This document shows, piece by piece, positions 34,362 to 46,300 of a stretch of 64,000 nt of DNA. The notes below the pieces were generated by a model that worked only from the letters and a program-made list of their open reading frames with translations, did not search any database and was not told where the DNA came from. The DNA is taken from assembly GCA_006384855.1 (NCBI GenBank), contig VCJN01003129.1, positions 52,580 to 116,579 of the forward strand, given 5' to 3'. Position 1 is the first letter of the stretch, and each line of letters opens with the position of its first letter. A program made the position numbers and the translations under genes. The DNA is from Tetraselmis striata. Lineage: Eukaryota > Chlorophyta > Chlorodendrophyceae > Chlorodendrales > Chlorodendraceae.

Positions 34362-34632
34362 ACGAGTACAGTAGAAGCGCTGCACACGGCTGTGCCCCCC
34401 CCCCCCCCCCCCCCCACCCCCCCACCCCACCTCCCCCCCCTTCCAGCCCGTAATTCGGATACATCCGGATACACATGTGAACGGCAACAAGGGCCATACC
34501 GCCATAGCTCCCTTAATTGTACATTATGTAAAAAAAACTTGTTCATAATATATGACCATCTTGCGCAAACAAACAAATGGCAGAACCTGGCGATGATTTT
34601 GCACTTCTATGCCCGCAGCATTGGCATGTCTG

Positions 34633-37079
34633 GGGCGCCAGGCTCCGGCTGCTGTCATGCAACTGGAGGCCCAGGGGGGGTGGGGGGGTGATGGGGCGAT
34701 CCCGGTGGCTGAAATGCTCATGTCGCAAGTCCGCCTGCCTGCACCGCAAGCTTGCCCTATGCACATAGCAGGTATGGGCAACTGCTGTGTTGCTCAGTGG
34801 CTGCAAGGACAATGCGCCTCGCTTGATGATGTTGACGAGGCAATCCTCCATTATCTTGTCTAGATTGGAATACACAGCTCGCGGCGGAAGCAGCTGCTGT
34901 CACGCCATGAGAAGGGAGCAATAGGGTTTGCGGCGCATCTGGATGTAGTTGAATTCGCCTGACACCGCAATTCAAGTCCAATAAAAATACTGGGAGATAC
35001 CTTGCTTCTGGTCAGCACAGCTGGAGGTAGATGTCGCACTTGGCGGACTTACTTGCATGTGTCGTTGAGACGGGTTAACTCCGGAATCCTGCAATTTAGT
35101 ATCCGGGCATGGATTCAGCTCGGAGCGCCAGCATATCGTGCGGGGATCCTGATGTCCGCGGTGCACTATTACTTCCCCGCTCGCCATCATTGCGAAACAC
35201 TGCAGCTCAGCCGCTGAGTGGACTTATCAAAAGCGTGCCGTACAATTACATACGGCCCGCGGGGCCAAAACATAATCGATTGTTTTGCACCCTCATGTCG
35301 CAATATCCGTGATGTATCCGTGTATTCTGACCTATTTCTCCATTTTAATAGTTTTTCTTTCTTTGCGGGGGTCAAAAGCGTTATTTGTCCTGCTTGTTTG
35401 TGTTTGTACGGAAGTGATAATGAAGGGTTCCTGAATAGCAAGCCTGGGTTCCTGAGTAGCGGAAACCGGCACTTTGCCCAAGATGGCAGGGCTATGGGCA
35501 GCATTACTAATGGATCCGGTAACAATGTTTCATTGATTTCGTACTGGTTTTTCAGCGGAAGGTTGCATTGTGGAAGAACATAACACGATATCGATGTACA
35601 GAAGCTAGCATTCGAGCCAAGCCCCACCATGGGGTGCAGATGGCTGATGGCCATGATAAGTTGCCTCCTCACACTTACAGTTCGCGCAGAAGGGAGGCAC
35701 ACAGAGCAACATGCTGCCCAGCAAACGCTTCACCTCAGCTGTGCTCCTAGCCTTGGTCGTTGACTCATACAGTGATCATACAGTATCATGCCTTGCCCCA
35801 AGCTGCCTGAGCGTCAGCCGCCTCCCCCCCCCCCCCCCCGCCTCCCCCCCCCCGCCTCCCCCCGCGTATATCAACGGCACTATTATACATACTATACTCT
35901 CCCGCTTACATGCACTAATAATTATGCATTCGCGCACGTAGCTGCAAGATCAAGGGAAACTCTTGGGCAGGCGGCCCTTGGATCCAGCGCTTTGACGGAG
36001 GCCGCAGCTTGAGTACAAGTACGTACCGGTATACACTACTAGTACTACATATTCACTATATCGATAGATATCTGCAGTCTGTATGTGGCGGTATTAATCG
36101 TGAAGGCAGCCACATCAGTTGGCTTGCGTAAAGGTTAGAGATAGCAAGTTTAAATTCTTTGAAGGTGAAGTTATAGGGAACCGGGGGGGGGGGGGGGGGG
36201 GGGGCAGCACCTCTCCGCAGACTCACTCGCTGATGCTAATATCGCAGGCGCTACAAATCAGCTGCGGCTAGCTTGGGTAATTGGTCACACTAGCGTGGAC
36301 GCAGGCGCCTGAGTGACTGGGGAGTTTCGAGATCCACAGTTTAGATTGAAAGGGGTGGCGGTAGGTGAGGCCAAGCTGCGATTGATGTGTTCCACTTGCC
36401 GCCTGCCTCTTGCAGACATGCTGGCTGGGCTGCCCATGCATATTCAGGTAAGAGCAGTTCGAGGATAGGTGGCGACTGTCGAGGACGTGCTGAAGGGGCG
36501 GGGGGGGGGGGGGGGGGGGGGGGGGCGGGGGCTTGCAGTCAGCTCGGTGTGAGCTCGTAGTCGTAGCAGTACGAGTAGCAGACGATATTGTAGCACGTCG
36601 GATGGCGCCGCAGCGCGAAGGGGTGGGGAAGTGGGGGGGGGGGGGGGGGGGGGGGTTAAATCGAAACACGGCGACGGTTTTTTGTCGGCGAAACAAAGCG
36701 AGCACATCGATAAATGCCAGGAAACAGCAGCAGTGCGCCCTTGCCTCGATGACCAGCTATAGTCTTAGAGGAAATTGTCGCCGCGGTTGCCAGGCGAGAC
36801 GAGAGGGCATTCCTGCGTCCAACGCCCCGCGTGATAGGCTGCATCGCCGCGATTCTTCGTTTCACAAATAACTATCAACGACGACCTGCCGACGGCAGGC
36901 GGTGCTACGAGTAGGACCAGCGACGAAGCGCAGCCGCAGGGCGGCGGTTTCAGAGGAGCGCGACGGCGTGCATGCTTTCGGCGCACCACATTTTATTGCT
37001 ACTTTTATATATTATCATTTGTACTTTTAATATTTGTCCTTTTTTTTACATTTGTACATTAGTATTTTTATTTTTCATA
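34633..37079. other. Repeat-rich stretch without a supported gene
   Basis: It contains the third copy of the dispersed repeat (35240-35400), a poly(C) block near 35823-35866, and poly(G) runs at about 36183-36204, 36498-36524 and 36634-36653. A weak plus-strand frame from 35711 has a signal-peptide-like start (FTSAVLLALVVDSYS), but it runs into proline from the poly(C) block and is not trusted. Confidence 0.45.
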
Positions 37080-37088
37080 TTTGTTTAC

Positions 37089-37097
<9 letters not shown>

Positions 37098-37130
<33 letters not shown>
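37098..37130. repeat. (GT)n microsatellite; (CA)n at 37371-37392
   Basis: Seventeen or so GT units, in an AT-rich setting full of TATA/CATA words. A (CA)n run of about 11 units follows at 37371-37392. Each is joined to the TGTCAGACACA / TGTCTGACACA phrase, so the 37.08-37.40 kb region is itself a loose inverted repeat. Confidence 0.85.
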
Positions 37131-37131
<1 letters not shown>

Positions 37132-37583
37132 AGACACACAATGCATATATGAACAATATATAGATAATTAAATAACTTATTTATACATTGTATCCATACG
37201 TATATATATACATATATGAAATAATTTATATGTACATAGATATGCCTAGATACACATAGACACACATAGACATATGCATACTCGCTCATATACATACATA
37301 CATATATGCATATGTATATCTACAAGTAATTTAATTATTTAAATATTTTTTATATGTAGTTCTGTGTCTGACACACACACACACACACACACCCACAGGT
37401 AACATATACAAACTACTAATAGATCCGATCTACAATAGTGATGCAGTGTTGATCGCGACATCATCACGGCAGCCACCACCATATGCTCGCCGCGCGGTTT
37501 TGCGGCAGGCATCTGCATCACAAGCAAGATAGCAGCCACGTTATGGCGGGTATCATATGAGCTTATTATGCGACATCATGGTA

Positions 37584-37739
37584 GTGAATACATAATAATT
37601 ATTGTGTTTTATTATGTATTCACAATAATACATAATTGTGAATATGTATTATTCACAATTAATAATACATATTATTCATTATGTATAATATGTATTAAAC
37701 ATATGAGCTTATCATTCCATAAGCTCATATGTTTAATAC
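37584..37739. repeat. Cluster of perfect AT-rich palindromes
   Basis: Three hairpins follow one another. The first has a 15-base stem (37584-37598 with 37609-37623). The second has a 10-base stem ATTGTGAATA / TATTCACAAT with a 5-base loop, near 37635-37660. The third has a perfect 21-base stem (37692-37712 with 37719-37739), loop CATTCC. No coding potential. Confidence 0.85.
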
Positions 37740-39132
37740 AACCATGCTACGCCGGTAATATCAACCCATTCCATTGCGCAGGTAATTAATGATTATGGAA
37801 GCCATATCAACTATAAAGACCGCCAGTAATGATACTGCAGTAGACGTTACAAGAGAGGCCTGCTGCTTTCTATACATTCAAAGCACGGGTACACCATTGG
37901 CAACGAATCATTCCTACATTGCATGCAGAAAAGTATTGGACCCCAATATGTGAGCAGCGCATGCCGTTATACTCTATTGAGGGAAACTATAGGTTGCTCA
38001 CGGCACTAGCCGGGTGGGGCCATATGACAATGCCGTTTGCGCAGCAGGTCTGCTGCTTTTGACATTGCAAACTTACTGCCACGCATTATGCACAGCAGCA
38101 CAAGCATATGGACTGTCTTCTGTTGCCGCATATATGACTGACCCCAGGGTGCCTCCTTTGGGGCAGGTGTGCGGCGGGGCGGCTGGGTTTCTGTTGCATG
38201 GGATGATGGCAGGCTCGCTGATGAGGGGGCGCCCAAAGGCAGTTGCACGCCACTCCATCAGTGCAGATAAATACAGCGATGATTAAATAGGGACTCGGCA
38301 GCAAGCAGTGGTAGTAAGGCCACAGGGCGTCCCATGAGATGCCAGCATCATAATATGCATCGTATCTACCTATACATTTTGATACCACCAAGTGGCCTCC
38401 AAGGGCCATCATAAGCGTCGAGCACACACCGTCGCATCATTTATGTTCAAAGCACGTGCTACGGAGACCCATGTGATATGCGATCAATGTCCTGTTTGGG
38501 TGCAGGTGGTAGTCTGCAAGCCAGCAGATGGGCGGAGCAGCCCCACAAAGTGGCTGCATTGAGGTGTCGACGGACGGTCACAAACTAGCGGGCCGCTACA
38601 CCCAGTGGTGAAGTGCACCGCCCGCCTGCCTCGCTCACCGAATAAACCACTGTTTCACCAGTCAGCCCCCCCCCCCCCCCCCCCCCCCTCTGAGTGAATG
38701 AATGGTGGTTTGCTGACTGACTGACACATCAACGTACATTGGCAAGCAGTAGGTAGAGCACAGTAGGTAGAGCTCGTGGTGAAGTGCACCGCCCGCCTGC
38801 CTCGCTCACCGAATAAACCACTGTTTCACCAGTCAGCTGCCCCCCCCCCCCCCCCCCCCTCCACACTAATATCAAAACGAACTATGACAACAATCTAGAA
38901 AGTGTCAAAACACCCTCATTGACAAGTAATCCAAAAAGATACGAGGGGGGGGCTTTAAACGGAATGTGGCGGCCAGCTCATATCACACCATGGCCAATCC
39001 ACCGGGTGCTGCAACTCCGCACGGCTCAATGGAGACCCGTGCGCTCACATGGTATCCGCGCTGACGCCGCCGAGGAGCAGAGGACCCCCCTCTCGCTGGT
39101 GGCCCCGGGCGCAGGAATACCCTCGCGCGTAC
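37740..39132. other. No gene recognised; holds a 62-bp direct repeat
   Basis: Frames here are short and featureless. Two copies of a 62-base sequence ending in AATAAACCACTG...CAGTCAGC lie at 38605-38666 and 38776-38837, each followed immediately by a poly(C) tract. Confidence 0.5.
38605..38666 (+). repeat. 62-bp direct repeat, copy 1 (copy 2 at 38776-38837)
   Basis: GTGGTGAAGTGCACCGCCCG ... GAATAAACCACTGTTTCACC AGTCAGC is identical in both copies. Both run straight into poly(C), of about 22 and 18 bases. The distance between starts is 171 bases. Confidence 0.9.
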
Positions 39133-41922
39133 TCATCCCTGTGCTGCGGCCGCCTCCTCCTCCGCCCGCTGTTTCAGCTCTGCCAGCGCCGTTTTGCGCC
39201 GCAGCAGCTCCTCCACCGCCTCCGCCACCTCCGCGTCCTGCGCAGCACCCGCTCACGTTGGCACGCCCAGGCTGCGGCGGCGCCCTCTCACTCACATCAC
39301 CCGCTGCGGCGTTGCGCTCACCTGGTTGGTCAGCCCCGATTCCTTCAGCGCCCGGACAGCCTGGCCCTGCTCAGTCACCGCGCCCTCTGGGAGGCGCAGC
39401 CAGCAGGCGGCAACGTCACTCATCAGGCGCTCCAGGGAATGGCTTATTATGGTGTCGAGAAACACCATGCATGACATGTGTTCACTTCCATGCTGGGAGG
39501 TTTTTACAATGTAGCGCATTTCGTTATATACTCCAGATATCCAATTCCACTCGCCATTCACCATATTCGTCTACGTGCGTTGACGCACCCATAACAGCCC
39601 ATATCGTCAGCCTCTAAAGTGGGCTTGCATGCCACCCATAACATGCGCTATAGTTCTGCTGCAGTTTCGTCTACATTTGACCTCTGGCAGGAAAGGGCGG
39701 GTTCCTATTCGCAATGTTCTTACTTCCGCGCCGGCACCCCTACTACTATTTCAATATTATGCTCATGTATATATATACTCAAGTATCCATACATATATCG
39801 TGGTTGGAATGACACGAGCCGTGTACACTGCCCACGAACAAAGCGCATAGAAGGGCCACGATTTGGATTCCCGGTCAACCAGCTTATCTACGCCGTTCTC
39901 ATCATTTCTAGTACGTCCTGCGGCGCACCATCATTCCGCAGCCGGGGCCCCACCTGCTGCCTCGATCTCCTCAGGCGTGGGTGGCGGCGCGTTGGAGATG
40001 CCAACACCCCCCGTGCTGCCGTCTGGCTGCGTCCACATGCTGAACACGATCCCCTGGCCCATGATCTTGCCGCGCGCCACGGGCGCGGCGTCCACCTCGT
40101 CATCGCCCTCCTCTCCCGCCGACCACTGCGGCGCACAGGGGGCAGCGCGCAGCTCAGCGATGCGGAGCGTGGTCACACGTGTGGTCCGTGCAGGATCCCC
40201 GTTTTCGTGGCCGCATCGTTCAGTCGTAGCGGCGGATACCGTGCTTTCCAAATACAAGTTGCGCAGCGGCTTCTGCATGTATGGCACGTAACCCATGTCA
40301 TCGGATCGATTGCGGGCGCCGTCGTGGTGACGACAACACTGCAAGTAAGAAACACGCCCTGCTTGCCAGAGGTCGAATCTAGGCGAAACATGGCAACGGC
40401 TCGCATAGGTTGTATGCAAGCCCCATTTGGAGCTGAGAATAAGGTCATGCCAGGTGAGTTGCTCGGCAGCCGCGTACACAATGAAAGTGGCTGCCTCGGT
40501 CACTGGATAGGACATCCCCAAGCAAGTGCCCCAAATCGGTTAGGGGCCACAGAACATCTGGTGGGGATCAGTGGGAATCAAAGTCGAGAAGTTGAGTCGG
40601 GAAGTTGTTTGATTTTGCTTGTGACCAACTTTGATAGGCTGCAGCACTTTTTGCAAATATACAGGGTAATGTACTCAAGCACCTGGTGCTTTGTCAGCCA
40701 GACACAAATACGCCCCCCCCCCCCCCCCCCCCGTTCCCCCCCTCCCTTCCCGTGCCCTGTCCCCGTAAAACCCCCTTGCACAGGAGGGAGCGTAAATGTA
40801 AACATAGAAGATGCCACATCATGAGAATTCGACGCGGTGTCGCAAAACAGGTAATGGTTTGTAGGGCCCGCACGGGCATTGACGTGAGTCTGTAAAAGTA
40901 GCGGTGCCGAGTAAGAGAGTGCAGGTGTTGGCGCCTGCTGGGCGAGGGGCGCGTGGCAGGGCGCCCTTGCCTGCGGGGGACTCCACTGTCCAGACGGTCG
41001 CATCCTGCGTGATGACGGCGCCGGCGCCGGTAGTCACCGGGCCGGCGTAGCCCTCCAGCACGCCCTGCTCCTGCGCGTCCGACAGCTCGTCCTGCGCGGT
41101 GGGTCGCCATGGGATTGGCGGGGATGCGTCATCCGACGGCGGCTGTGCTCAGCACACGCACGGACAAGGAGTGAGCACTACCGTACCATTGCATCGCCAT
41201 CGATACTTCAATGTAATGGCAGCTTTGCCTCCAGAATTCTGCAGAGTTGAGTGCTGTGGAGTACTGTTCTGTTTTTTGGCTATTCATATTATTTCCCATC
41301 ACACGTGAGGGGGGGGGGGGGGGGGGGGGGGGGAGGGGACGACGATAAAACTACATACCGGTAGTGCAAACTATAAGTGCAATACCGGTAAGGGATTAAG
41401 GTGGTGTGTGCGTGTGTGTGTTTGGGAGAGGGGGGGGGGGGGGGGGGGGGGCACCAGCGCGAGGATGTCGCTCGCCGGGGTGTCCACCACTTCCTCCCAC
41501 GTCTTGCCCAGCAGCTCCAGCCCCGCTGCGTTGACGTATACGATCTTTGGGTCGGCGCTCAGCCCGCGGTCGCAGGTGATCATCACAAAGGGCGCGAGGT
41601 ACAGCTCCTTGGCGGCCGAGTTGATCTCCACGTTCTCCATCAGCGGCCTGCCGCGGCAGCCTGATGTTCAGGGGCGCCTATGCACAGCGTTCTGCTTGGC
41701 ACATTGCCATGAGCGGGGCCCCCATCAGCAGCAAGGGGGCGCGTGGGTGGCCAGGAGGTGGTCTTCTCACCTGCCCACGTTTCGTCGGAAAGACTCCACC
41801 ATCAGCAGGTTCTGCATGATGACGTTGACGTCCTCAAAGGGCTCCTTCGGCTTAACCATGTCCATCAGGCTACCAGGGCCCTTCTTCTTGCCGCCGCCCT
41901 TCTTGCCGCCCTTCTTAGCGCC
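39133..41922 (-). CDS. PAS-domain protein with MEKHLA-like region and C-terminal WHEP-TRS domain
   Basis: Minus-strand exons: 41771-41922 (Lys/Gly-rich, then EPFEDVNVIMQNLLMVESF), 41455-41647 (PAS core: KELYLAPFVMITCDRGLSAD, KIVYVNAAGLELLGKTWEEV), one from 41091 down to about 41000 (GYAGPVTTGAGAVITQDATV, WTVESPAGKG), and 39954-40125 (GKIMGQGIVFSMW). The last two resemble the C-terminal half of MEKHLA-type PAS domains. From the donor at 39954 the frame joins in phase to 39322-39386 (VTEQGQAVRALKESGLTNQ) and 39133-39237 (DAEVAEAVEELLRRKTALAE), a WHEP-TRS helix-turn-helix, ending at TGA 39133-39135. WHEP domains usually bind RNA or proteins in aminoacyl-tRNA synthetases. The N-terminus upstream of 41922 is not resolved, and one junction (between about 41000 and 40125) is uncertain. 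Retaining the 39954 intron would give a shorter product stopping at 39931. Poly(C) lies directly after the donor at 41454 on the sense strand. Confidence 0.65.
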
Positions 41923-43149
41923 CTACCGTCCGCCCACACAGCCCCGACGACGCCCGCCCGTCAGCCCCCCCCCCCCCCCCCCCCAAAACACACACACACA
42001 AAAACACGCACACACTGGCGAGCCTCACTGCCCCTGTCCCACCTGGTCCGCGACCGGGCCCTACCTTCTTCGCAGCTTGCACCAGCAATGATGATGTAGC
42101 TCGCGCATGACGGCCTGGCGGCACACATACGGCGGAGGCCACGCAGTTTAAAAAAAGGTGGAATGGAACTCTTGAAAGGTGGACTGAACCGTGCCTCAGC
42201 GCAGCCCTGCAACACTGCCGCAACCAGTGCATGCTCCCGGCCTTCAGAGCGGCGGCGGCGGCATCGGCACTCGATGGCACGATGCGGTGATCATGTGGGT
42301 ATCGAGGGGTAGTGAGTGGGCGACCGCACCTGGCGTGGGGACTCCAATCACAGCACGCGCGCTGGCCGGCCGGAGCCCGCGGAATCTGCGCGCCGCGGTC
42401 GGTGGGGGACTGCGAGCGTCAGGCGTACACGGACGCGGGGCAAGCGGGGTCGCCCGGGGGCGAGGAACCCGCCTGGAAGCGCCGAGCGTGCTCAGAGAAG
42501 ACCCTGGGCTGATAAGCTTACCCCGGGAGTGACGCCCTGGGCGCAGCGGCCAGCGAGCAGGATGTCATCGGGGCTGCCAACGTCATCGTACTCGGCGACC
42601 AAAACGGGTGGCGCGCGGCTATCGCTTCGCCTGCGAGCGAGCGAACAAAACCCGCTATCAGGGGATGTGCACCGACGAGTCTCCAGGCGAGTGCGTCCCG
42701 GGCGCGGCAATTCAGTGGGCGGATTGCTGCGTGCGGGCAGGGGTGCTTGGTGTGATAGGCTGGCAGACTGGCAGGTGGGTCGCGGCAGCCCTGCGCGTAC
42801 CCGCTGCTTCCTTGCCAGGATCAAGCGGCCGCGCTGCCCTCTGTTCTGGGCGTCGGCTTAGTTCATTGAGGGCAGGCGCAACACTCGCCGAATTACGCAC
42901 CTGATTCCTGGGCGTGTCCGAGTATTAATATGTTGCCTAGCAACCTGGCGTGTGGCAGCAGTGGAGCTGCGTTGTTGCTGCTTGCACACTTTTTCTGGCA
43001 CAAAACGTCGTTCTGGTTGTGCGCGTGATGGGGATCTGTCCCGGGTGGCCGCCGCCGTCATCGTCAGCGTCATCATATCTATCACGACCCGTTGCTGTCT
43101 GTAGGACAAAAAGTCTGAATGTTAATGTGTTATGGGTGTTTTGTTCAAT
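41923..43149. other. No gene recognised
   Basis: Possible upstream exon(s) of the PAS gene lie in 41980-42110 but cannot be fixed. It contains poly(C) followed by a CA-rich run (41965-42015). The long plus-strand frames at 42190-42860 lack protein-like character. Confidence 0.4.
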
Positions 43150-43520
43150 ATATATCTACATCAGCCGTGCTATAACATATGCGCACCAATAGCAGGACCA
43201 AGCAAAAGCACTGATGAAAGGTTGTTGGCAAAAGTGACGAGATATCAGCATGAAACCAAGGCGCGGGTGAAGCAGAAGGCCGGGGAGCCAAGAACCAAGG
43301 AATATAAGAGCCACGGGAACCAAGAAGCCACCAAGACAGTCTTCAAGGAACCAAAGGGTCGAGGGAAACACTGAAAGTCAAGGAACGACCAGACTAAACC
43401 GAAGGGGAACATGAAACCAAATGGGACCACCGCCCAAGGGTGGGCCATTATACGCGGCGAGTGCGCTCGCTGCCGATGACCCGGGTCATAGCAACACAGG
43501 CTGACGAGCGACGTGCCGCA
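43150..43520 (-). mobile_element. Non-LTR retrotransposon copy 2, 3' part (split by transposon copy A)
   Basis: In reverse complement this matches the end of the ORF and the 3' untranslated region of copy 1 (21550-21840): GTTGCTATGACCCGGGTCAT, later a GGTTCTTGGCTCCC stretch and CCTTTCAT. It ends near 43148 with TGATGTAGATATATA. Its continuation is at 51825-52530. Confidence 0.8.
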
Positions 43521-44231
43521 CACTGTGAGATTCAGATGTGACATACAGGTGACGAAGCACTACTACTAGCGACTATTATTTATCCGTGAAGGCTGCTGCT
43601 GGTGGCGGCACGTCCATCCAGTTACGTGCGAGTACATCCGGCGTTATTGCCGGCGGGCGATAAATCCTTTTTGTCATCATTCTGGCAGTCGTACCAGCCC
43701 GGTGAAGCGTACATGGCACTGACGTACAAGGTACAAGGTTGTCCGTGTAGTACCGGGTAGTACGCGATATATTTATTACGCCGGTACCGGGGATGTAGTA
43801 CCCGGTACCCGGTACCCGGGCACGAACCCTAGTCGTCCTGTGGATAACTACGACTATTAGTACATGGGAGCGCAAATCGCAGCCGTACGTATTTGGTAAC
43901 ACTGGGGAATTTGCAGTACTAGTACTGCTGATCGGGCCTGCCAGCCGTCCGATCAAAGGTCATCAGATGGGCGGTTTGGCTGCCATGTTTTGCCAAAGAG
44001 TGCTCACGTTACATAAATATTCGCGAGGGGGAGGGCGGGGGCAGGCAGCGGTTTGCCGAAGAATGATTGAATTACAATATTCGCGACAGCTGCCATCGGG
44101 GGATGTGGCCCGGGGGGGGGGGGGGGGGGGGGGGCGGGGGGACCACGCCCGCCCCGCCCCCCCCCGCCCCCCCTCGCCGCCAGCCGCTCCCGCCTGGGGG
44201 GGGGGGGGGGGGGGGGTAAAGGGGGCGGGGG

Positions 44232-44459
44232 CTACTGCTTGTTCTTGTTCTTGCGTGCCCGGGGGACCCTCCGCTTCGACGATCTCGCTGCCTCCGCCTC
44301 CGCCTCCGCCTCCGCCTCCGCCTGCGCCTCCGACTCCGCCTCCGACTCCGCGACCGTCAGTTTCTTACCTCGGCGTTTCTTCACTGGCCTCTTCCGCTTC
44401 TTGTCATCCGTCAGTGTCTTCACCACCCCGGGAGGCTGTGCCGTCGACGACGCCGCCAT
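44232..44459 (-). CDS. Small charged protein in transposon copy A
   Basis: The ATG at 44459-44457 gives 75 residues: an N-terminal basic cluster (KKRKRPVKKRRGKK), an acidic Ala/Glu repeat (ESEAESEAQAEAEAEA) and a basic end (RRVPRARKNKNKQ). The basic clusters look like nuclear localisation signals. The copy in transposon B (53317-53544) is nearly identical, so the frame has been kept. It may be an exon of a longer gene, since a second frame upstream (44532-44780, FVRERRKAHLNAKA) is also conserved in B. No domain recognised. Confidence 0.45.
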   Translation of the reverse strand: MAASSTAQPPGVVKTLTDDKKRKRPVKKRRGKKLTVAESEAESEAQAEAEAEAEAEAARSSKRRVPRARKNKNKQ

Positions 44460-44838
44460 GAGCTTCCTTACCTTGGCGTCGGGACGCCCCCTGTGCCCAG
44501 ACACCCACAACAAGCCACAATCGTTTCGCCTTTAAGCGGCTGAGGATGCGGCCTCCTCGGCCACCACGAGTTGCGCCGCTGGCACTGTGGAAGCCTTGGC
44601 GTTGAGGTGGGCCTTACGGCGCTCCCGGACGAACCTGCGCGCGGCACAAGTTAGCCACGAGTGGGTGCGTGCTAATGCGGAGGATGGAGTGTTTTGTTGC
44701 GCGCCCACCTTGTCACGGGTTTCCTCATGTCTTTCTCGTCCTCCTCGATGCCGGCGGCGCGGACACGCGAGACAACAAGGCTCGCCGCCCACTTTTGCCC
44801 GGGGGGGCGAGGTCGGCCATGGCGCTGTGAGCGGTGAA

Positions 44839-44876
<38 letters not shown>

Positions 44877-45255
44877 CGGCCGAGGTGGAGAAACTAACAC
44901 CCAGTCGACGACCGCCTTCCGCAGCAGTCAACGACACATCGGAGGCGAGGAGCAGCGCGCCACTACTATTTATATGCACGTATTGTCAAGAGCTAGTCGG
45001 TGCGGCATTGTGTCGGTGTAATTTCGCAATGTTTATTGTTGAAGTAGCACGGCGTAATGGATACGGCGAGTGAATCCGGGATAATGTGTGCGACGAATGT
45101 GCGCGCGCAGCGGTGTGCGGCGGTGTGCGGCGGTGTGCGGCGGTGTGCACCGATGTTAATATAGTGTGAATATTATATCGGCCGTAGACGATCAGGTCTG
45201 GCAGCACCGCCCGTGCTTGTAAATAAGCGACAATGGGTCTAGTCTCCCGCTAGTC

Positions 45256-46300
45256 TGTGCACCGCAAGTGCACTCCGCAAGCCTCGCCTCCATCCGCGTC
45301 GGAACCGGTAGTAAGTGTTGTTGTGTGCGCACATCGTGACAACATTAAACGGTGGCAATTGCAATTATTAGCGGTGGATAATGTGAAGGCGTTTTCGAAA
45401 TCGACAGAGAATGAGGCGGTGCTGGCGGAGTGCATTGGCGGTGCACAGAATAGCGTGTTGCTGGGGTTTTGGCTGCATCGGACGCCGTATTCCCACCCAT
45501 CCGGCACGGAATGTCCGGTTTTCACACATTTGTGTGTTAATAAAGCAGTGTGAATATTACGCGTCTTTTACGCCGGGTGGATGGGCATCCGGCGTCCGAT
45601 GCACCCCAATTATTTGCAGCACGCTACTCTACGCACCCCCAACGCACTCCGCAAGCCTCGCCTCCATCCGCGTCGGAACCGGTAGTAAGTGTTGTTGTGT
45701 GCGCACATCGTGACAACATTACACGGCAATTGCAATTAGCGGTGGACAATGTGAAGGCGTTTTCGAAATCGACAGAGAATGTGGCGGTGCTGGCGGAGTG
45801 CATTGGCGGTGCACAGAATAGCGTGTTGCTGGGGTTTTGGCTGCATCGGACGCCGTATTCCCACCCATCCGGCACGGAATGTCCGGTTTTCACACATTTG
45901 TGTGTTAATAAAGTGTGAATATTACGCGTCTTTTACGCCGGGTGGGTGGGCATCCGGCGTCCGATGCACCCCAATTATTTGCAGCACGCTACTCTACGCA
46001 CCCCCAACGCACTCCGCAAGCCTCGCCTCCATCCGCGTCGGAACCGGTAGTAAGTGTTGTTGTGTGCGCACATCGTGACAACATTACACGGTGGCAATTG
46101 CAATTAGCGGTGGGTAATGTGAAGGCGTTTTCGAAATCGACAGAGAATGAGGCGGTGCTGGCGGAGTGCATTGGCGGTGCACAGAATAGCGTGTTGCTGG
46201 GGTTTTGGCTGCATCGGACGCCGTATTCCCACCCATCCGGCACGGAATGTCCGGTTTTCACACATTTGCGTGTGAATATATATAGTGTGAATATTACGTA
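45256..46300 (+). repeat. About 370-bp tandem repeat, about 3 units (copy A)
   Basis: The anchor CCTCCATCCGCGTCGGAACC recurs at intervals of about 371 and 365 bases. Each unit also has GTGTGAATATTACG...CGTCTTTTACGC and ACGGAATGTCCGGTTTTCAC. Units are open on both strands for about 90 codons, but the frames shift between units, so I do not call them genes. Transposon copy B has five units. Confidence 0.9.

Larger units (their letters stand above)
33430..34632 (+). repeat. Right arm of the inverted duplication with a cystatin-like gene
   Basis: Reverse-complement partner of 30950-32170, from just upstream of the TATA box (33455-33460) through the gene and its poly(C)-containing 3' flank to GGCATGTCTGG near 34632. 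Confidence 0.75.

Noticed and set aside
42190..42904. Overlapping plus-strand frames of 60-180 codons
   Set aside because: Arg/Gly/Pro-rich GC-driven frames without motifs, conserved partner or splice logic.
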